Position numbers and translations under genes: made by a program. A stretch of 64,000 nucleotides of DNA from Mesorhizobium sp. B2-3-4 (GTDB lineage Bacteria > Pseudomonadota > Alphaproteobacteria > Rhizobiales > Rhizobiaceae), in NCBI RefSeq assembly GCF_006442315.1, contig NZ_VFVY01000017.1:62001-126000 (forward strand), written 5' to 3'. Positions 52,886 to 63,400 of this stretch are shown here, piece by piece. Within the stretch, counting starts at the first letter, position 1. Every line of letters begins with the position of its first letter. The notes under the pieces were generated by a model, which saw only the letters and a list, made by a program, of their open reading frames with translations, was not told the DNA's origin and made no database searches.

Positions 52886-53800
52886 TTACGGCCAGCGCAC
52901 CTCCGGCGGCAGGCTGGAGAGGATCGAGGCGACATTGCCGCCGGTCTTCAGGCCGAAGATGGTGCCGCGATCGTGAAGCAGGTTGAATTCGACGTAGCGG
53001 CCACGGCGGATGAGCTGTTCGTCGCGATCGCCATCGGTCCAGTTGCCGTTGAAGTTGGCTCGCACGAGATGGCCGTAGACGACGAGAAATGAACGTCCGA
53101 CATCCTGGACGAAATTGAAATCGGCATTCCAGCCGCCCTTGTCCTCGCTCGAATGCAGCCAGTCGAAGAAGATGCCGCCGGTGCCGCGCGGCTCGTTGCG
53201 GTGCGGCAAGAAGAAGTATTCGTCGCACCAGGCCTTGAATTTCGGATAATCGGCGACGTCGGCGTTCTTCTCGCAGGCGAACTGCATGGCGCGCTGGAAG
53301 GCCACCGTGTCGGGGTCTTCCTGGGTGCGGCGGCGGTCGAGCACCGGCGTCAGGTCGGCGCCGCCGCCGAACCAATGGCGCGAGGTGACAACCAGGCGCG
53401 TGTTCATGTGCACGGCCGGAACGTTGGGGTTCCAGGGATGCGCGATCAGTGAAATGCCCGATGCCCAGAAACGCGGGTCTTCCTCGGCGCCGGGCATCTG
53501 CTTCCTGAATTCGGGCGAGAACTCGCCATGGACGGTCGAGGTGTGGACGCCGACCTTCTCGAAGACGCGGCCATGCATCATCGACATGGTGCCGCCACCG
53601 CCCTTGCCCTGATCGCGCTCCCACGGCGTCTTTTCAAAACGGCCTGGCGACCACGAGGCCAGCGGCCCCTGGAGATCCTGCTCGATCTGCTCGAAGGCGC
53701 CGCAGATGCGTTCGCGTAGCGCCTCGAACCACAGCCGCGCCTTCATCTTCTTCTCTTCGATGTCGGTGGGCAGGCCTGCCGGTATTTCGGGTCGTTCCAA
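52886..53800 (-). CDS. hemF: Oxygen-dependent coproporphyrinogen III oxidase
   Basis: This 304-residue enzyme of aerobic haem synthesis decarboxylates coproporphyrinogen III to protoporphyrinogen IX. Diagnostic stretches are SLIAHPWNPNVPAVHMNTR, WFGGGADLTP and RGTGGIFFDW, with RGRYVEFNLLHDRGT. The length equals the family. I see no FNR-type box upstream. Confidence 0.97.
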   Translation of the reverse strand: MERPEIPAGLPTDIEEKKMKARLWFEALRERICGAFEQIEQDLQGPLASWSPGRFEKTPWERDQGKGGGGTMSMMHGRVFEKVGVHTSTVHGEFSPEFRKQMPGAEEDPRFWASGISLIAHPWNPNVPAVHMNTRLVVTSRHWFGGGADLTPVLDRRRTQEDPDTVAFQRAMQFACEKNADVADYPKFKAWCDEYFFLPHRNEPRGTGGIFFDWLHSSEDKGGWNADFNFVQDVGRSFLVVYGHLVRANFNGNWTDGDRDEQLIRRGRYVEFNLLHDRGTIFGLKTGGNVASILSSLPPEVRWP

Positions 53801-53934
53801 GTCGCGTCTCCGGTTGTGGGGCGAGTCGCATCCGGCCCCCCGGACAAAATGACTCGTCTTTTGCCGGCGCGATCCCTAATCTCTTAAGGATCAGGGTCAA
53901 GTCCCGTCTGATTCAGGGTGGAAGGAGTTCCTTC

Positions 53935-54192
53935 GTGCGCACCCCGGCAAGACCGCCGCTGGATGGCTTGAAGAAAAGGCTCGATCAGAGCCGGGCCGAG
54001 CGCGAGCTTAAGCCGCGCGACGGTTTCCTGCGCGAAACCTTCGTCCTGCCGCGCCCGGATGCGCGCCTCAAGGCCAAGGAATGGTTCGAACGGTTTCCCA
54101 AGCAGGCCTACTGGACCGAGATCGAAAGCTGGTTCGAGCGCCCCGGGGATTTGATCGAGTTTACGATCAGGCGGCTGCCGGCGGCGGATTAG
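53935..54192 (+). CDS. Small conserved-type hypothetical protein
   Basis: This 85-residue basic, helical protein (DGLKKRLDQSRAERELKPRDGF, then KEWFERFPKQAYWTEIESWF) has a GTG start at 53935 preceded by AAGGAG. It has no membrane or signal segment and no family I can name. It is divergent from hemF and is followed by repeat copies D. Confidence 0.65.
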   Translation: MRTPARPPLDGLKKRLDQSRAERELKPRDGFLRETFVLPRPDARLKAKEWFERFPKQAYWTEIESWFERPGDLIEFTIRRLPAAD

Positions 54193-54199
54193 GATTTCG

Positions 54200-54225
54200 T
54201 CGCCCCGTTTACGGGGAGAGGCGGT
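54200..54225 (-). repeat. Partial intergenic repeat (hairpin half, inverted)
   Basis: CGCCCCGTTTACGGGGAGAG carries the terminal hairpin of the repeat in the orientation of copy A, without the GGGCGGATGAGG part. It lies 20 bases before copy D, in opposite orientation. Confidence 0.65.
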
Positions 54226-54245
54226 GACGACGGCACAATCTTTCA

Positions 54246-54305
54246 ATGCCGGCGCTGCCCCTCATCCGCCCTGCGGGCACCTTCTCCCCGCTAGCGGGGA
54301 GAAGG
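54246..54305 (+). repeat. Intergenic palindromic repeat, copy D
   Basis: The copy is full length, with one arm change (CGCCCTGCGGGCAC) and the hairpin CTTCTCCCCG-CTAG-CGGGGAGAAG. The CTAG loop on the minus strand supplies the SoxR stop codon. Confidence 0.88.
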
Positions 54306-54743
54306 AAGAACCAGCCGTCTTGCGCCCGTTCCCTCCCTCGCCAGCCGGTCGCCCTTGTTCCTCAGCGGGCATTTGTCGATCGACATGCAGCCGCAGCCGA
54401 TGCAGTCGGACAGGCCGTCGCGCAGTTTCTTCATCTGGGCGATCTTGTGGTCGAGTTCGTCGCGCCAGGCGGTTGAAAGCAGGCTCCAGTCGTCGCGGGT
54501 CGGCGTGCGGCCCTCGGGAAGTGCTGCCAGTGCGGCGCCGATGTCGGCCAGCGAAATCCCGACTTCCTGGGCAATCCTGATAACTGCCACGCGCCGCAGC
54601 ACGTCGCGGCCGTAGCGGCGCTGGTTGCCTGACGTGCGATGGCTGCGGATCAGTCCGCGCGCCTCGTAAAAATGCAACGCCGACACCGCGACACCGCTGC
54701 GCCTGGCCACCTGGCCGACCGTCAATTCCGTAACAGGCGCCAT
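54291..54743 (-). CDS. soxR: Redox-sensing regulator SoxR
   Basis: This 150-residue MerR-family activator has the helix-turn-helix VGQVARRSGVAVSALHFYEARGL and a [2Fe-2S] site CIGCGCMSIDKC (C-x2-C-x-C-x5-C). It responds to redox-cycling compounds or superoxide. ATG 54743 is chosen because the sequence upstream is the operator, not coding. The last residues (LVLPSPR) and the stop lie inside repeat copy D, so the native C-terminus may have been replaced. No obvious target gene is adjacent, so it likely controls itself and distant genes. Confidence 0.95.
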   Translation of the reverse strand: MAPVTELTVGQVARRSGVAVSALHFYEARGLIRSHRTSGNQRRYGRDVLRRVAVIRIAQEVGISLADIGAALAALPEGRTPTRDDWSLLSTAWRDELDHKIAQMKKLRDGLSDCIGCGCMSIDKCPLRNKGDRLAREGTGARRLVLPSPR

Positions 54744-54761
54744 GTCCCACTTTCCGCTTGA

Positions 54762-54779
54762 CCTCAAGTTAAGTTGAGT
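54762..54779. promoter_or_regulatory. Sox box (SoxR operator)
   Basis: CCTCAAGTTAAGTTGAGT matches the E. coli SoxR site CCTCAAGTTAACTTGAGG (from memory) at 16 of 18 positions and lies 19 bp before soxR, implying autoregulation. Confidence 0.8.
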
Positions 54780-54883
54780 TTGTAGCGAAGAAGTGTCGAT
54801 TGAGCAAATGTCAGGAGAAGGCGATGTGCGCCTGGGTGCGACTGTCTGGAGAAACCGCCGCCGTGGCCGACGGCGAGGGCGTC

Positions 54884-55342
54884 CTATCGGAGCTGCCGGA
54901 TGGCTTCGCCCGCCACCATGGCGACGGACAGGGCGACATTGATGCTGCGCGCGCTGCCCTGCATCGGGATGGTCAGCCGCGCATCCGCCGCCTGATGGAC
55001 TGGATCCGGCACGCCAGCGGATTCGCGGCCAAACAGGAGGATGTCGCCGTCGGCGAAGCTGAAGTCGGTGTAGCGGGCCGTAGCCTTGGTCGACAGCAGC
55101 ACCAGCCGGCTCGCGCGGGCCTTGCGCCAGGTTTCGAAGGCGTGCCAGTCGACATGCCGGGTCAGCGCGGCCATTTCGATATAGTCCATGCCGGCACGCT
55201 TGAGCGCCTTGTCGGACAGCGGAAAGCCGGCCGGTTCGATGATGTCGACGCCAAGGCCGAGGCAAGCGGCGAGGCGCAGGATTGTCCCGGTATTGCCGGC
55301 AATGTCAGGCTGGTAGAGCGCGATGCGGAGACCATTGTTCAC
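54884..55342 (-). CDS. trmL: tRNA (cytidine/uridine-34 2'-O)-methyltransferase
   Basis: This 152-residue SPOUT-fold methyltransferase modifies the wobble base of certain leucine tRNAs. The N-terminus IALYQPDIAGNTGTILRLAACLG, the middle ILLFGRESAGVP and the knot end ARSINVALSVAMVAGE are diagnostic. The length fits TrmL. It precedes soxR on the same strand at 141 bp and is probably separate from it because of the sox box. Confidence 0.95.
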   Translation of the reverse strand: MNNGLRIALYQPDIAGNTGTILRLAACLGLGVDIIEPAGFPLSDKALKRAGMDYIEMAALTRHVDWHAFETWRKARASRLVLLSTKATARYTDFSFADGDILLFGRESAGVPDPVHQAADARLTIPMQGSARSINVALSVAMVAGEAIRQLR

Positions 55343-55482
55343 TTCCGCGTCCTTCTAATAAGTGGCAGATCGGCCACAGCCGCTTCGCGGTTTTGGAAAT
55401 TCCTGGACCTGCGGGTGGCCATTTTCTGCGAAGTCGGGTATACGACCGGCATTGTCAACCCGAACCGATGGAGGGGTAATCC

Positions 55483-55560
55483 ATGATGACCATGCACATC
55501 CTACGCCTCTCCCGTGGGCCAGTATGCCCAGTGGCGGTTTCGGTACGACGATTCACCTGA
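55483..55560 (+). CDS. Candidate leader peptide upstream of ABC exporters
   Basis: This 25-codon ORF has a strong ribosome site (GGAGGGG, six bases before the ATG), begins MMTMHILRLSRG and ends VRRFT. Nothing else explains such a ribosome site in a 280-bp gap. It lies about 690 bp before two efflux-type ABC genes, ahead of small hairpins and another ORF. It could be a regulatory uORF of the kind that stalls ribosomes on antibiotics or metabolites, or a stand-alone small protein. The call is inferential. Confidence 0.45.
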   Translation: MMTMHILRLSRGPVCPVAVSVRRFT

Positions 55561-55626
55561 CTCTCTAAGACTTGATCGCACCGATTCCCGCCGAAGCGTC
55601 TTTTCGGCTGTCAAAGGAATCCTGCG

Positions 55627-56217
55627 ATGTTTTTCAAAAAGTCCAAAGGGCTGAACGCCCAAACTGAGCCTGTCCGGACGGTCCGGACCGACGGCTTCAG
55701 TCGTGTCCAGACCGATGCCTGGCATCGGGTCCAGACCGACGCAATTCGTGCCTACGGCCGAATGCCGGCGGACGATGTCGCGTCGCCTTTTCATCTCTAT
55801 TTTCACGCGGAGGACGGACCAATGTTCGATCCCTACAGAATACCGGGCTCGAGGAGCCTGCATATCCACCGGCTGCCGACATGGGCGCTGTTGATCGGCG
55901 ATACCTATTCCTCGGCGGTCCATGCCGAAGTGCGCCGCCGTCCGCATCGCGGCATGCTGCCCGATGTCGATTTCTCGCGCGCGGTTCCCGATCCGAGCCG
56001 TCCGTCGCTGGTGCGCCGCATCATCCGGATGATCCGGCCGGGCGCGAGGATCCGGGTTGTCGACACCACGCCGGCAGCATCATCGAACGATGCTGTCGGC
56101 GAAAAGCCCGCGAACCCCTATATTGCGCGAAGCAGGGCCGACGGTCCGGATGATTCCGGACCGTCGGCCCTCGGCGCCATGCGATCCGGGGGTTCCGTAC
56201 GTCGCCACGCCGCGTAA
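55627..56217 (+). CDS. Hypothetical basic protein before ABC exporters
   Basis: This 196-codon frame starts MFFKKSKGLNAQ after AAAGGAAT. It contains a 24-nt tandem repeat in frame (55681, 55705, 55729) coding a V-x-TD-x3-R pattern. An internal ATG at 55822 (MFDPYRIPGSRSLHIHRL) has an even better site (GGAGGACGG), so the true product may be the last 131 residues. The 3' end contains a perfect 16-bp hairpin. No family is recognised. It may be a regulatory leader instead of, or as well as, a protein. Confidence 0.45.
   Translation: MFFKKSKGLNAQTEPVRTVRTDGFSRVQTDAWHRVQTDAIRAYGRMPADDVASPFHLYFHAEDGPMFDPYRIPGSRSLHIHRLPTWALLIGDTYSSAVHAEVRRRPHRGMLPDVDFSRAVPDPSRPSLVRRIIRMIRPGARIRVVDTTPAASSNDAVGEKPANPYIARSRADGPDDSGPSALGAMRSGGSVRRHAA
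56135..56170 (+). repeat. Perfect 16-bp hairpin ahead of ABC exporter genes
   Basis: GGGCCGACGGTCCGGA (56135-56150) and TCCGGACCGTCGGCCC (56155-56170) are exact complements with a four-base loop. No T-tract follows, so it is not a standard terminator. The right arm is also complementary to ACGGTCCGGA at 55678-55687. Confidence 0.85.
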
Positions 56218-56248
56218 GCGGAAAACCGATTTCTTATGAGCATGACCT

Positions 56249-58131
56249 ATGTTGTTGTTTAGCTGGTTTGAAAGAAGGCTCGATCCGTTCCCGGCAGCGG
56301 AGCCGGTCGAGCCGCCCAAGACGCTGGTGGCCTTCTGCCTGCATTATACGCGCGGCGCCTGGCCCTATATACTGGTCGACGCGGTGCTGGTGGCGGCCAT
56401 CGCCATCGCAGAAGTGTGGATGTTCGGCTTTCTCGGCCGCATCGTCGACTGGCTGTCGGGGCAGAACCGCGAGACCTTCCTGCAGACGGAAGGCTGGAAG
56501 CTCGCCGGCATGGCCTTCATCGTGCTGTTCGCGCTGCCGGGCACGGTGTGGGTGCATTCGCTGCTCAACCAGCAGACGCTGATGGGCAACTATCCCATGC
56601 GCATCCGCTGGCAGGTGCATCGCTACCTGCTGAAACAGTCGATGAGCTTCTATCAGGACGAGTTCGCCGGCCGCATCGCCACCAAGCTGATGCAGACGGC
56701 GCTCGCCGTGCGCGAATGCGTCATCAAGGTGATCGACGTCCTCAACTATGTCATCGTCTATTTCCTCGGCATGCTGCTGATCGTCGGCTCGGCCGACTGG
56801 CGGCTGGCCGCGCCGCTCGGCGTCTGGCTGGTCGGCTACATCCTGTTGCTGCGCTTCTTCATCCCGCGCCTGGGCAAGGTCGGCGAGGAGCAGGCCAATG
56901 CGCGCTCGACCATGACCGGCCGCGTCGTCGACAGCTACACCAACATCCAGACAGTCAAGCTGTTCAGCCACGCCAAGCGCGAAGCGACCTTTGCCAGGGA
57001 AGGCATGATGGGCTTCCTCGACACGGTCTACCGGTCGATGCGGCTGGTGACGGTGCTGTTCGGCTCGCTCTACATCCTGAACGCGCTGCTGCTGTTCTCG
57101 GTCACCGCCATCTCGCTGTGGCTGTGGATGGGGCAAGCGGTGACGATCGGCGCGGTCGCCGTGGTCATCGGCCTGGTGCTCAGAATGTGGGGCATGTCGC
57201 AGTGGATCATGTGGGAAATGTCGGGCCTTTTCGAGAATATCGGTACGGTGCAGGACGGCATTGCCTCGATCTCGCTGCCGCGGCTGGTCGAGGACAGGCC
57301 TGACGCGAGGGAGATCAGCGTCTCCAGGGGCGATATCCGTTTCGAGGATATCCGCTTCCACTACGGCAAGCAGAAGGGTGTCATCGAAAACCTGTCGCTG
57401 GCGGTGAAGCCGGGCGAGAAGGTCGGCATTGTCGGCCGCTCGGGCGCCGGCAAGTCGACGCTGGTCAATCTGCTGCTGCGTTTCTACGACCTGGAAAGCG
57501 GCCGGATCCTGATTGACGGCCAGGAGATCGCCGGCGTGAAGCAGGATTCGCTGCGCGCCCAGATCGGCATGGTTACACAGGATACATCGCTGCTGCATCG
57601 TTCGGTGCGCGAGAACATCCTTTATGGCCGGCCCGATGCCAGCGACGAGATGTTGCTCGAGGCGGCGCGGCGGGCCGAGGCGCTGGATTTCATAGCGGCG
57701 CTTTCGGACCATAGCGGCCGCAAGGGTTTCGACGCCTATGTCGGCGACCGCGGCGTCAAACTGTCCGGCGGCCAGCGGCAACGCATCGCCATCGCTCGCG
57801 TTATGTTGAAGGATGCACCCATACTTATCCTTGACGAGGCGACGTCGGCGCTCGATTCCGAGGCGGAAGCCGCCATCCAGGAGAATCTGTACAAGCTCAT
57901 GCAGGGCAAGACCGTCATTGCCATCGCGCACCGGCTGTCGACCATCGCGGCGATGGACAGGCTCGTGGTGATGGACCAGGGCCGGATCATCGAGGAGGGG
58001 TCGCACGAGGAGCTGGTCGCCAAGGGCGGGCTCTACGCGCAGCTCTGGCAGCGCCAGTCGGGCGGGTTCCTGCTCGAGGATGGTCCGGTCGACGTCGCCA
58101 ACGACGCAATCGCAAAGGGCCAGGCTGCCGA

Positions 58132-58135
<4 letters not shown>
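56249..58135 (+). CDS. ABC exporter half-transporter 1 (TM-NBD fusion)
   Basis: This 628-residue type IV ABC exporter has six membrane helices (about 25-330) fused to a nucleotide domain. Walker A is GRSGAGKST, the signature LSGGQRQR, Walker B ILILDEATSALDSEAE and the switch IAHRLST. It belongs to the multidrug/lipid-exporter-like branch. The start at 56249 lacks a good ribosome site, and a mini-ORF (56236-56262) covers it. The stop overlaps the next gene by ATGA. With its neighbour it probably forms a heterodimer; all ATP-site motifs look intact in both. Confidence 0.92.
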
Positions 58136-60015
<1,880 letters not shown>

Positions 60016-60019
60016 GCCA

Positions 60020-60508
60020 ATGGGTGCGGGGCAAGAGACGGTCTTTGTGCTGAGGCGGCTGCGGCCGACCGCACCGGCCTTCGATGCGCTGATGCAGGAC
60101 AGCAGGCTGGAAGGCTACTGGATGCTGGTGCGGCTTCGCGACGGTTGGGTGAGCGGGCGCAACAAATTCCTAAAAAAGCCCGAGATGTTGCTCGGTGCCT
60201 ATCATGGCCGGCAACTGGTCGGCGTCGGCGGGCTGAACATCGATCCCTATTTCGAGGGTCGTGATTTCGGAAGGGTGCGTCATCTCTATGTCGGCCGAGC
60301 CTACCGGCGACTGGGCGTCGGCCATATGCTGTTATCGGCGATCATCGAGCGGGCGAGGGCGCATTTTTCGGCGCTCAACACACGCGCTCCGACGGAATCA
60401 TTCGCCTTTTACGAAAGGCTTGGCTTTTTTCGCGTTTCCGGCGAGGAATTCGTCACGCACCGCATGCCGCTGGCCGCCGCAACGGCGAAGACAGGAAAGG
60501 CGAACTGA
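60020..60508 (+). CDS. GNAT-family N-acetyltransferase
   Basis: This 162-residue GNAT enzyme has the acetyl-CoA loop RVRHLYVGRAYRRLGVGHMLL (R-x2-G-x-G/A type) and a C-terminal FYERLGFFRVSGEEFVTHRM. It should acetylate an amine, possibly a drug or protein N-terminus. It starts five bases after the exporter stop and is immediately followed by the next gene, so it belongs to the exporter operon. Confidence 0.85.
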   Translation: MGAGQETVFVLRRLRPTAPAFDALMQDSRLEGYWMLVRLRDGWVSGRNKFLKKPEMLLGAYHGRQLVGVGGLNIDPYFEGRDFGRVRHLYVGRAYRRLGVGHMLLSAIIERARAHFSALNTRAPTESFAFYERLGFFRVSGEEFVTHRMPLAAATAKTGKAN

Positions 60509-60820
60509 ATGTCGCTTCGACCTCCGTCAGGCCTGACCGGGTCGTCCGCCGCCGAACTTGCCTTCGACGCGCTCGGCCATGAAATCCTGGCCGAAAAGGC
60601 GGCGGCGCTCGGGCGTGCCGGCCAAAAGGTCGAGGAGACGCTGGCCCGGCTGGCCGGCAATGCCGACGAGGACCTGCGTCCCCGGCTTCTCAAGGAGGCC
60701 GCCATGGCCGTTCACGCCTATTTCATCCAGCGCGAATTGTGCGGCCTGCGCAAGCACGATGCCGTCATCCGCGAATACAACATCCCCAAGGCGGTTCTGG
60801 TGAGACTGGGCGCCGCCTAG
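60509..60820 (+). CDS. Small helical protein (DUF6665-like)
   Basis: This 103-residue helical protein (AAELAFDALGHEILAEKAAALGRAGQKVEETLARL) ends AYFIQRELCGLRKHDAVIREYNIPKAVL. I believe this corresponds to the family called DUF6665, but cannot verify it. Its ATG abuts the GNAT stop. Its function is unknown. Confidence 0.7.
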   Translation: MSLRPPSGLTGSSAAELAFDALGHEILAEKAAALGRAGQKVEETLARLAGNADEDLRPRLLKEAAMAVHAYFIQRELCGLRKHDAVIREYNIPKAVLVRLGAA

Positions 60821-60835
60821 TTCCGTTTTCAGGAA

Positions 60836-61180
60836 TCACTCCAGCCATTCGGTGACGAAGCTGCCGTTCTCGTGGATATCGGTGGTTTCCAGCGGGCCGG
60901 GGCCGAGATTGGTGAATTTGTGCGGCGTGTTGGGCGGCACGATGACGATCTGGCCGGTGGAAGCCTCGATTTCCTGGTCGCCGACCGTGAACAGGCCGGT
61001 TCCCTGGCGGATGATGAAGATCTCCGCATAGGGATGGGCGTGCAGCCGCGGGCCGCCGCCGACGTCGGGCAGATAGTTGAAGATCAGGCAGGAGTTGGAC
61101 CCGTAGACGCCGCATTGCAGTTCGCCCTTCCAGTGGTCGGAGCGAACAGCCCATTCCTCGCGGTCGATGACATGCGCCAT
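60836..61180 (-). CDS. Cupin-domain protein
   Basis: This 114-residue single-domain cupin has the metal motifs LHAHPYAEIFIIRQGTG and PPNTPHKFTNLG (two His, Glu, then His). Such small cupins act as isomerases, dioxygenases or sugar-binding sensors. Nothing in the context decides between these. It converges on the preceding small-protein gene with 15 bp between. Confidence 0.85.
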   Translation of the reverse strand: MAHVIDREEWAVRSDHWKGELQCGVYGSNSCLIFNYLPDVGGGPRLHAHPYAEIFIIRQGTGLFTVGDQEIEASTGQIVIVPPNTPHKFTNLGPGPLETTDIHENGSFVTEWLE

Positions 61181-61494
61181 GCGGCCAAGGATAGATCACG
61201 CCGATGCCCCGTGTCGAGGCGAAGCCGGGGGTGGGATTTGCAGTTGTTTCCCTGTCGTTTAGCCGCCTTTTGCGGCGCTTGGCCGCCGCGCCGCGCAATA
61301 GGGGATTTTGTCCCCGCGACAATCTGCCCTTGTGCCTTCACCCGTCTGGACAAAAACGGGCTTCACGCATAAACCGAAGTCCAAATGCCGGAGGAATTCG
61401 CTAGCCTGTTCGCCATGCGCTGTCGGGTTGGCGTGAATGAGCGGGGAACAAGGCTCAGCCACCGGCGCGGAAGAGGCGAAAGGATCAGGCACCC
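61181..61494. other. Upstream region of petABC
   Basis: This 314-bp gap should contain the petABC promoter, but I find no convincing -35/-10 pair or operator. A 37-codon ORF from 61385 ends in a GTGA overlap with petA. It has no clear ribosome site, and I treat it as doubtful. Confidence 0.5.
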
Positions 61495-62055
61495 GTGAGC
61501 GCAACCGACATCCACGATCCCAACCGTCGAGATTTTCTCTACGTCGCCACCGGCATGGCTGCCGTTGTCGGCGCCGGCGCGGTCGCCTGGCCGTTCATCG
61601 ACCAGATGCGCCCCGACGCCTCGACGCTGGCGCTTGCTTCGGTCGAGGTCGACGTCTCCTCCTTGACCCCAGGCAGCTCGCTGATCGTCAAGTGGCGCGG
61701 CAAGCCGGTCGTGGTGCGCAACCGCACCGAAAAGGAAATGAAGGACGGCGAGGCCGTCAGCCTCTCCGATCTCAAGGATCCGATCGCCCGCAACGCAAAT
61801 CTGCCGTCCGATGCGCCGGCGACCGACGCCAACCGCACCACGCCCGGCAAGGAGGCCTGGATGGTGATGGTTCAGGTCTGCACCCATCTGGGCTGCATCC
61901 CGCTCGGTCAGGAAGGCGATTTCGGCGGCTGGTTCTGTCCGTGCCACGGTTCGCAATACGATACCGCCGGCCGCATTCGCAAAGGCCCGGCGCCGGAAAA
62001 CATGGCGATTCCGGTATTCAAGTTCATTTCCGATACCAAGCTCCTTATCGGCTGA
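61495..62055 (+). CDS. petA: Rieske iron-sulfur subunit of cytochrome bc1
   Basis: This 186-residue Rieske protein has a Tat-type anchor (NRRDFLYVATGMAAVVGAGAVAWPFI) and a [2Fe-2S] domain with CTHLGC and CPCHGSQYD. It takes electrons from ubiquinol to cytochrome c1. The GTG start at 61495 is supported by AAGGA upstream and by the Tat motif at the right distance. It is first in the petABC operon. Confidence 0.97.
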   Translation: MSATDIHDPNRRDFLYVATGMAAVVGAGAVAWPFIDQMRPDASTLALASVEVDVSSLTPGSSLIVKWRGKPVVVRNRTEKEMKDGEAVSLSDLKDPIARNANLPSDAPATDANRTTPGKEAWMVMVQVCTHLGCIPLGQEGDFGGWFCPCHGSQYDTAGRIRKGPAPENMAIPVFKFISDTKLLIG

Positions 62056-62071
62056 GGCAGGGGATATTTCG

Positions 62072-63373
62072 ATGAGCGAGGGACACTCGACCTATACGCC
62101 CAAGACCGGTATCGAACGCTGGTTCGACGCCCGCATGCCGCTACCCAGGATGGTCTATGACAGCTTCATTGCCTATCCGGTGCCGCGCAACCTGAACTAT
62201 ATGTGGACCTTCGGCGGCATCCTGGCGATCATGCTGGTGTCGCAGATACTGACCGGCATCGTGCTGGCGATGCATTATACGTCGGACAGCACTCTCGCCT
62301 TCAATTCGGTCGAGAAGATCATGCGCGACGTCAACTCCGGCTGGCTGTTGCGCTACATGCATGCCAACGGCGCGTCGTTTTTCTTCATCGCGGTCTACCT
62401 GCATATCTTCCGCGGTCTTTACTACGGCTCCTACAAGGCACCGCGCGAACTGCTCTGGATCCTGGGCTGCATCATCTATCTCCTGATGATGGCGACCGGC
62501 TTCATGGGCTACGTGCTGCCATGGGGGCAGATGAGCTTCTGGGGCGCCACCGTCATCACCGGCTTCTTCAGCGCCATTCCGCTTGTCGGCGACTGGATCC
62601 AGCAATTGCTGCTCGGCGGCTTTGCCGTCGACAATCCGACGCTGAACCGCTTCTTCGCGCTGCATTACCTCCTGCCATTCATGATCGCCGGCGTCGTCGT
62701 GCTGCACGTCTGGGCGCTGCATGTGGTGGGCCAGTCGAACCCGACCGGCATCGAGGTCAAGTCGAAGACCGACACCGTCGCCTTCACGCCCTACGCGACC
62801 ATCAAGGACGCGTTCGGCATGATCGTGTTCCTGTTCATCTTCGCCTATTTCATCTTCTTCCTGCCGAACTATCTCGGCCACGCTGACAACTACATCGTCG
62901 CCAACCCGTTGAAGACGCCGGCCCATATCGTGCCGGAATGGTACTTCCTGCCGTTCTACGCGATCCTGCGCGCCATCACCTTCAACATCGGCCCGATCAA
63001 TTCCAAGCTCGGCGGCGTGCTGTGCATGTTCGGCGCCATCGCCATGCTGTTCCTGGTGCCTTGGCTCGACACCTCGAAGGTGCGCTCGGCGGTTTACCGG
63101 CCCTGGTACAAGCTGTTCTTCTGGCTGTTCGTGGCCGATGCCATCCTGCTTGGCTGGCTGGGATCGCAGCCGGCGGAAGGCAGCTATGTGTTCATGGCGC
63201 AGATGGCGACACTGTTCTACTTCGCCTTCTTCCTGATCATCATGCCGGTGCTCGGCCTGATCGAGACACCTAGGCGGCTGCCGAACTCGATCACCGAGGC
63301 GGTGCTCGAGAAGAACAAGGGCGGCAGCGGGCATCCGGCGGGCGCCACGGCCGCACCACAGACCAAGGGCTGA
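62072..63373 (+). CDS. petB: Cytochrome b subunit of bc1
   Basis: This 433-residue subunit has eight membrane helices and the haem-ligating histidines in HANGASFFFIAVYLHIFRGL and HYLLPFMIAGVVVLHVWALH, with the Qo-site PEWYFLPFYA. The Q-cycle quinone sites lie here. It starts 16 bases after petA. Confidence 0.98.
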   Translation: MSEGHSTYTPKTGIERWFDARMPLPRMVYDSFIAYPVPRNLNYMWTFGGILAIMLVSQILTGIVLAMHYTSDSTLAFNSVEKIMRDVNSGWLLRYMHANGASFFFIAVYLHIFRGLYYGSYKAPRELLWILGCIIYLLMMATGFMGYVLPWGQMSFWGATVITGFFSAIPLVGDWIQQLLLGGFAVDNPTLNRFFALHYLLPFMIAGVVVLHVWALHVVGQSNPTGIEVKSKTDTVAFTPYATIKDAFGMIVFLFIFAYFIFFLPNYLGHADNYIVANPLKTPAHIVPEWYFLPFYAILRAITFNIGPINSKLGGVLCMFGAIAMLFLVPWLDTSKVRSAVYRPWYKLFFWLFVADAILLGWLGSQPAEGSYVFMAQMATLFYFAFFLIIMPVLGLIETPRRLPNSITEAVLEKNKGGSGHPAGATAAPQTKG

Positions 63374-63400
63374 GCGGTAGAGAATCTAAGGGGATTTGGC

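Noticed and set aside
54744..55265. N-terminal extension of SoxR by about 170 residues
   Set aside because: It overlaps trmL in another frame and runs through the sox box. The family starts at MAPVTEL.
62141..63334. A 397-codon minus-strand open frame opposite petB
   Set aside because: The opposite strand encodes an unmistakable cytochrome b. The antisense product is a His/Asp/Arg-rich shadow.
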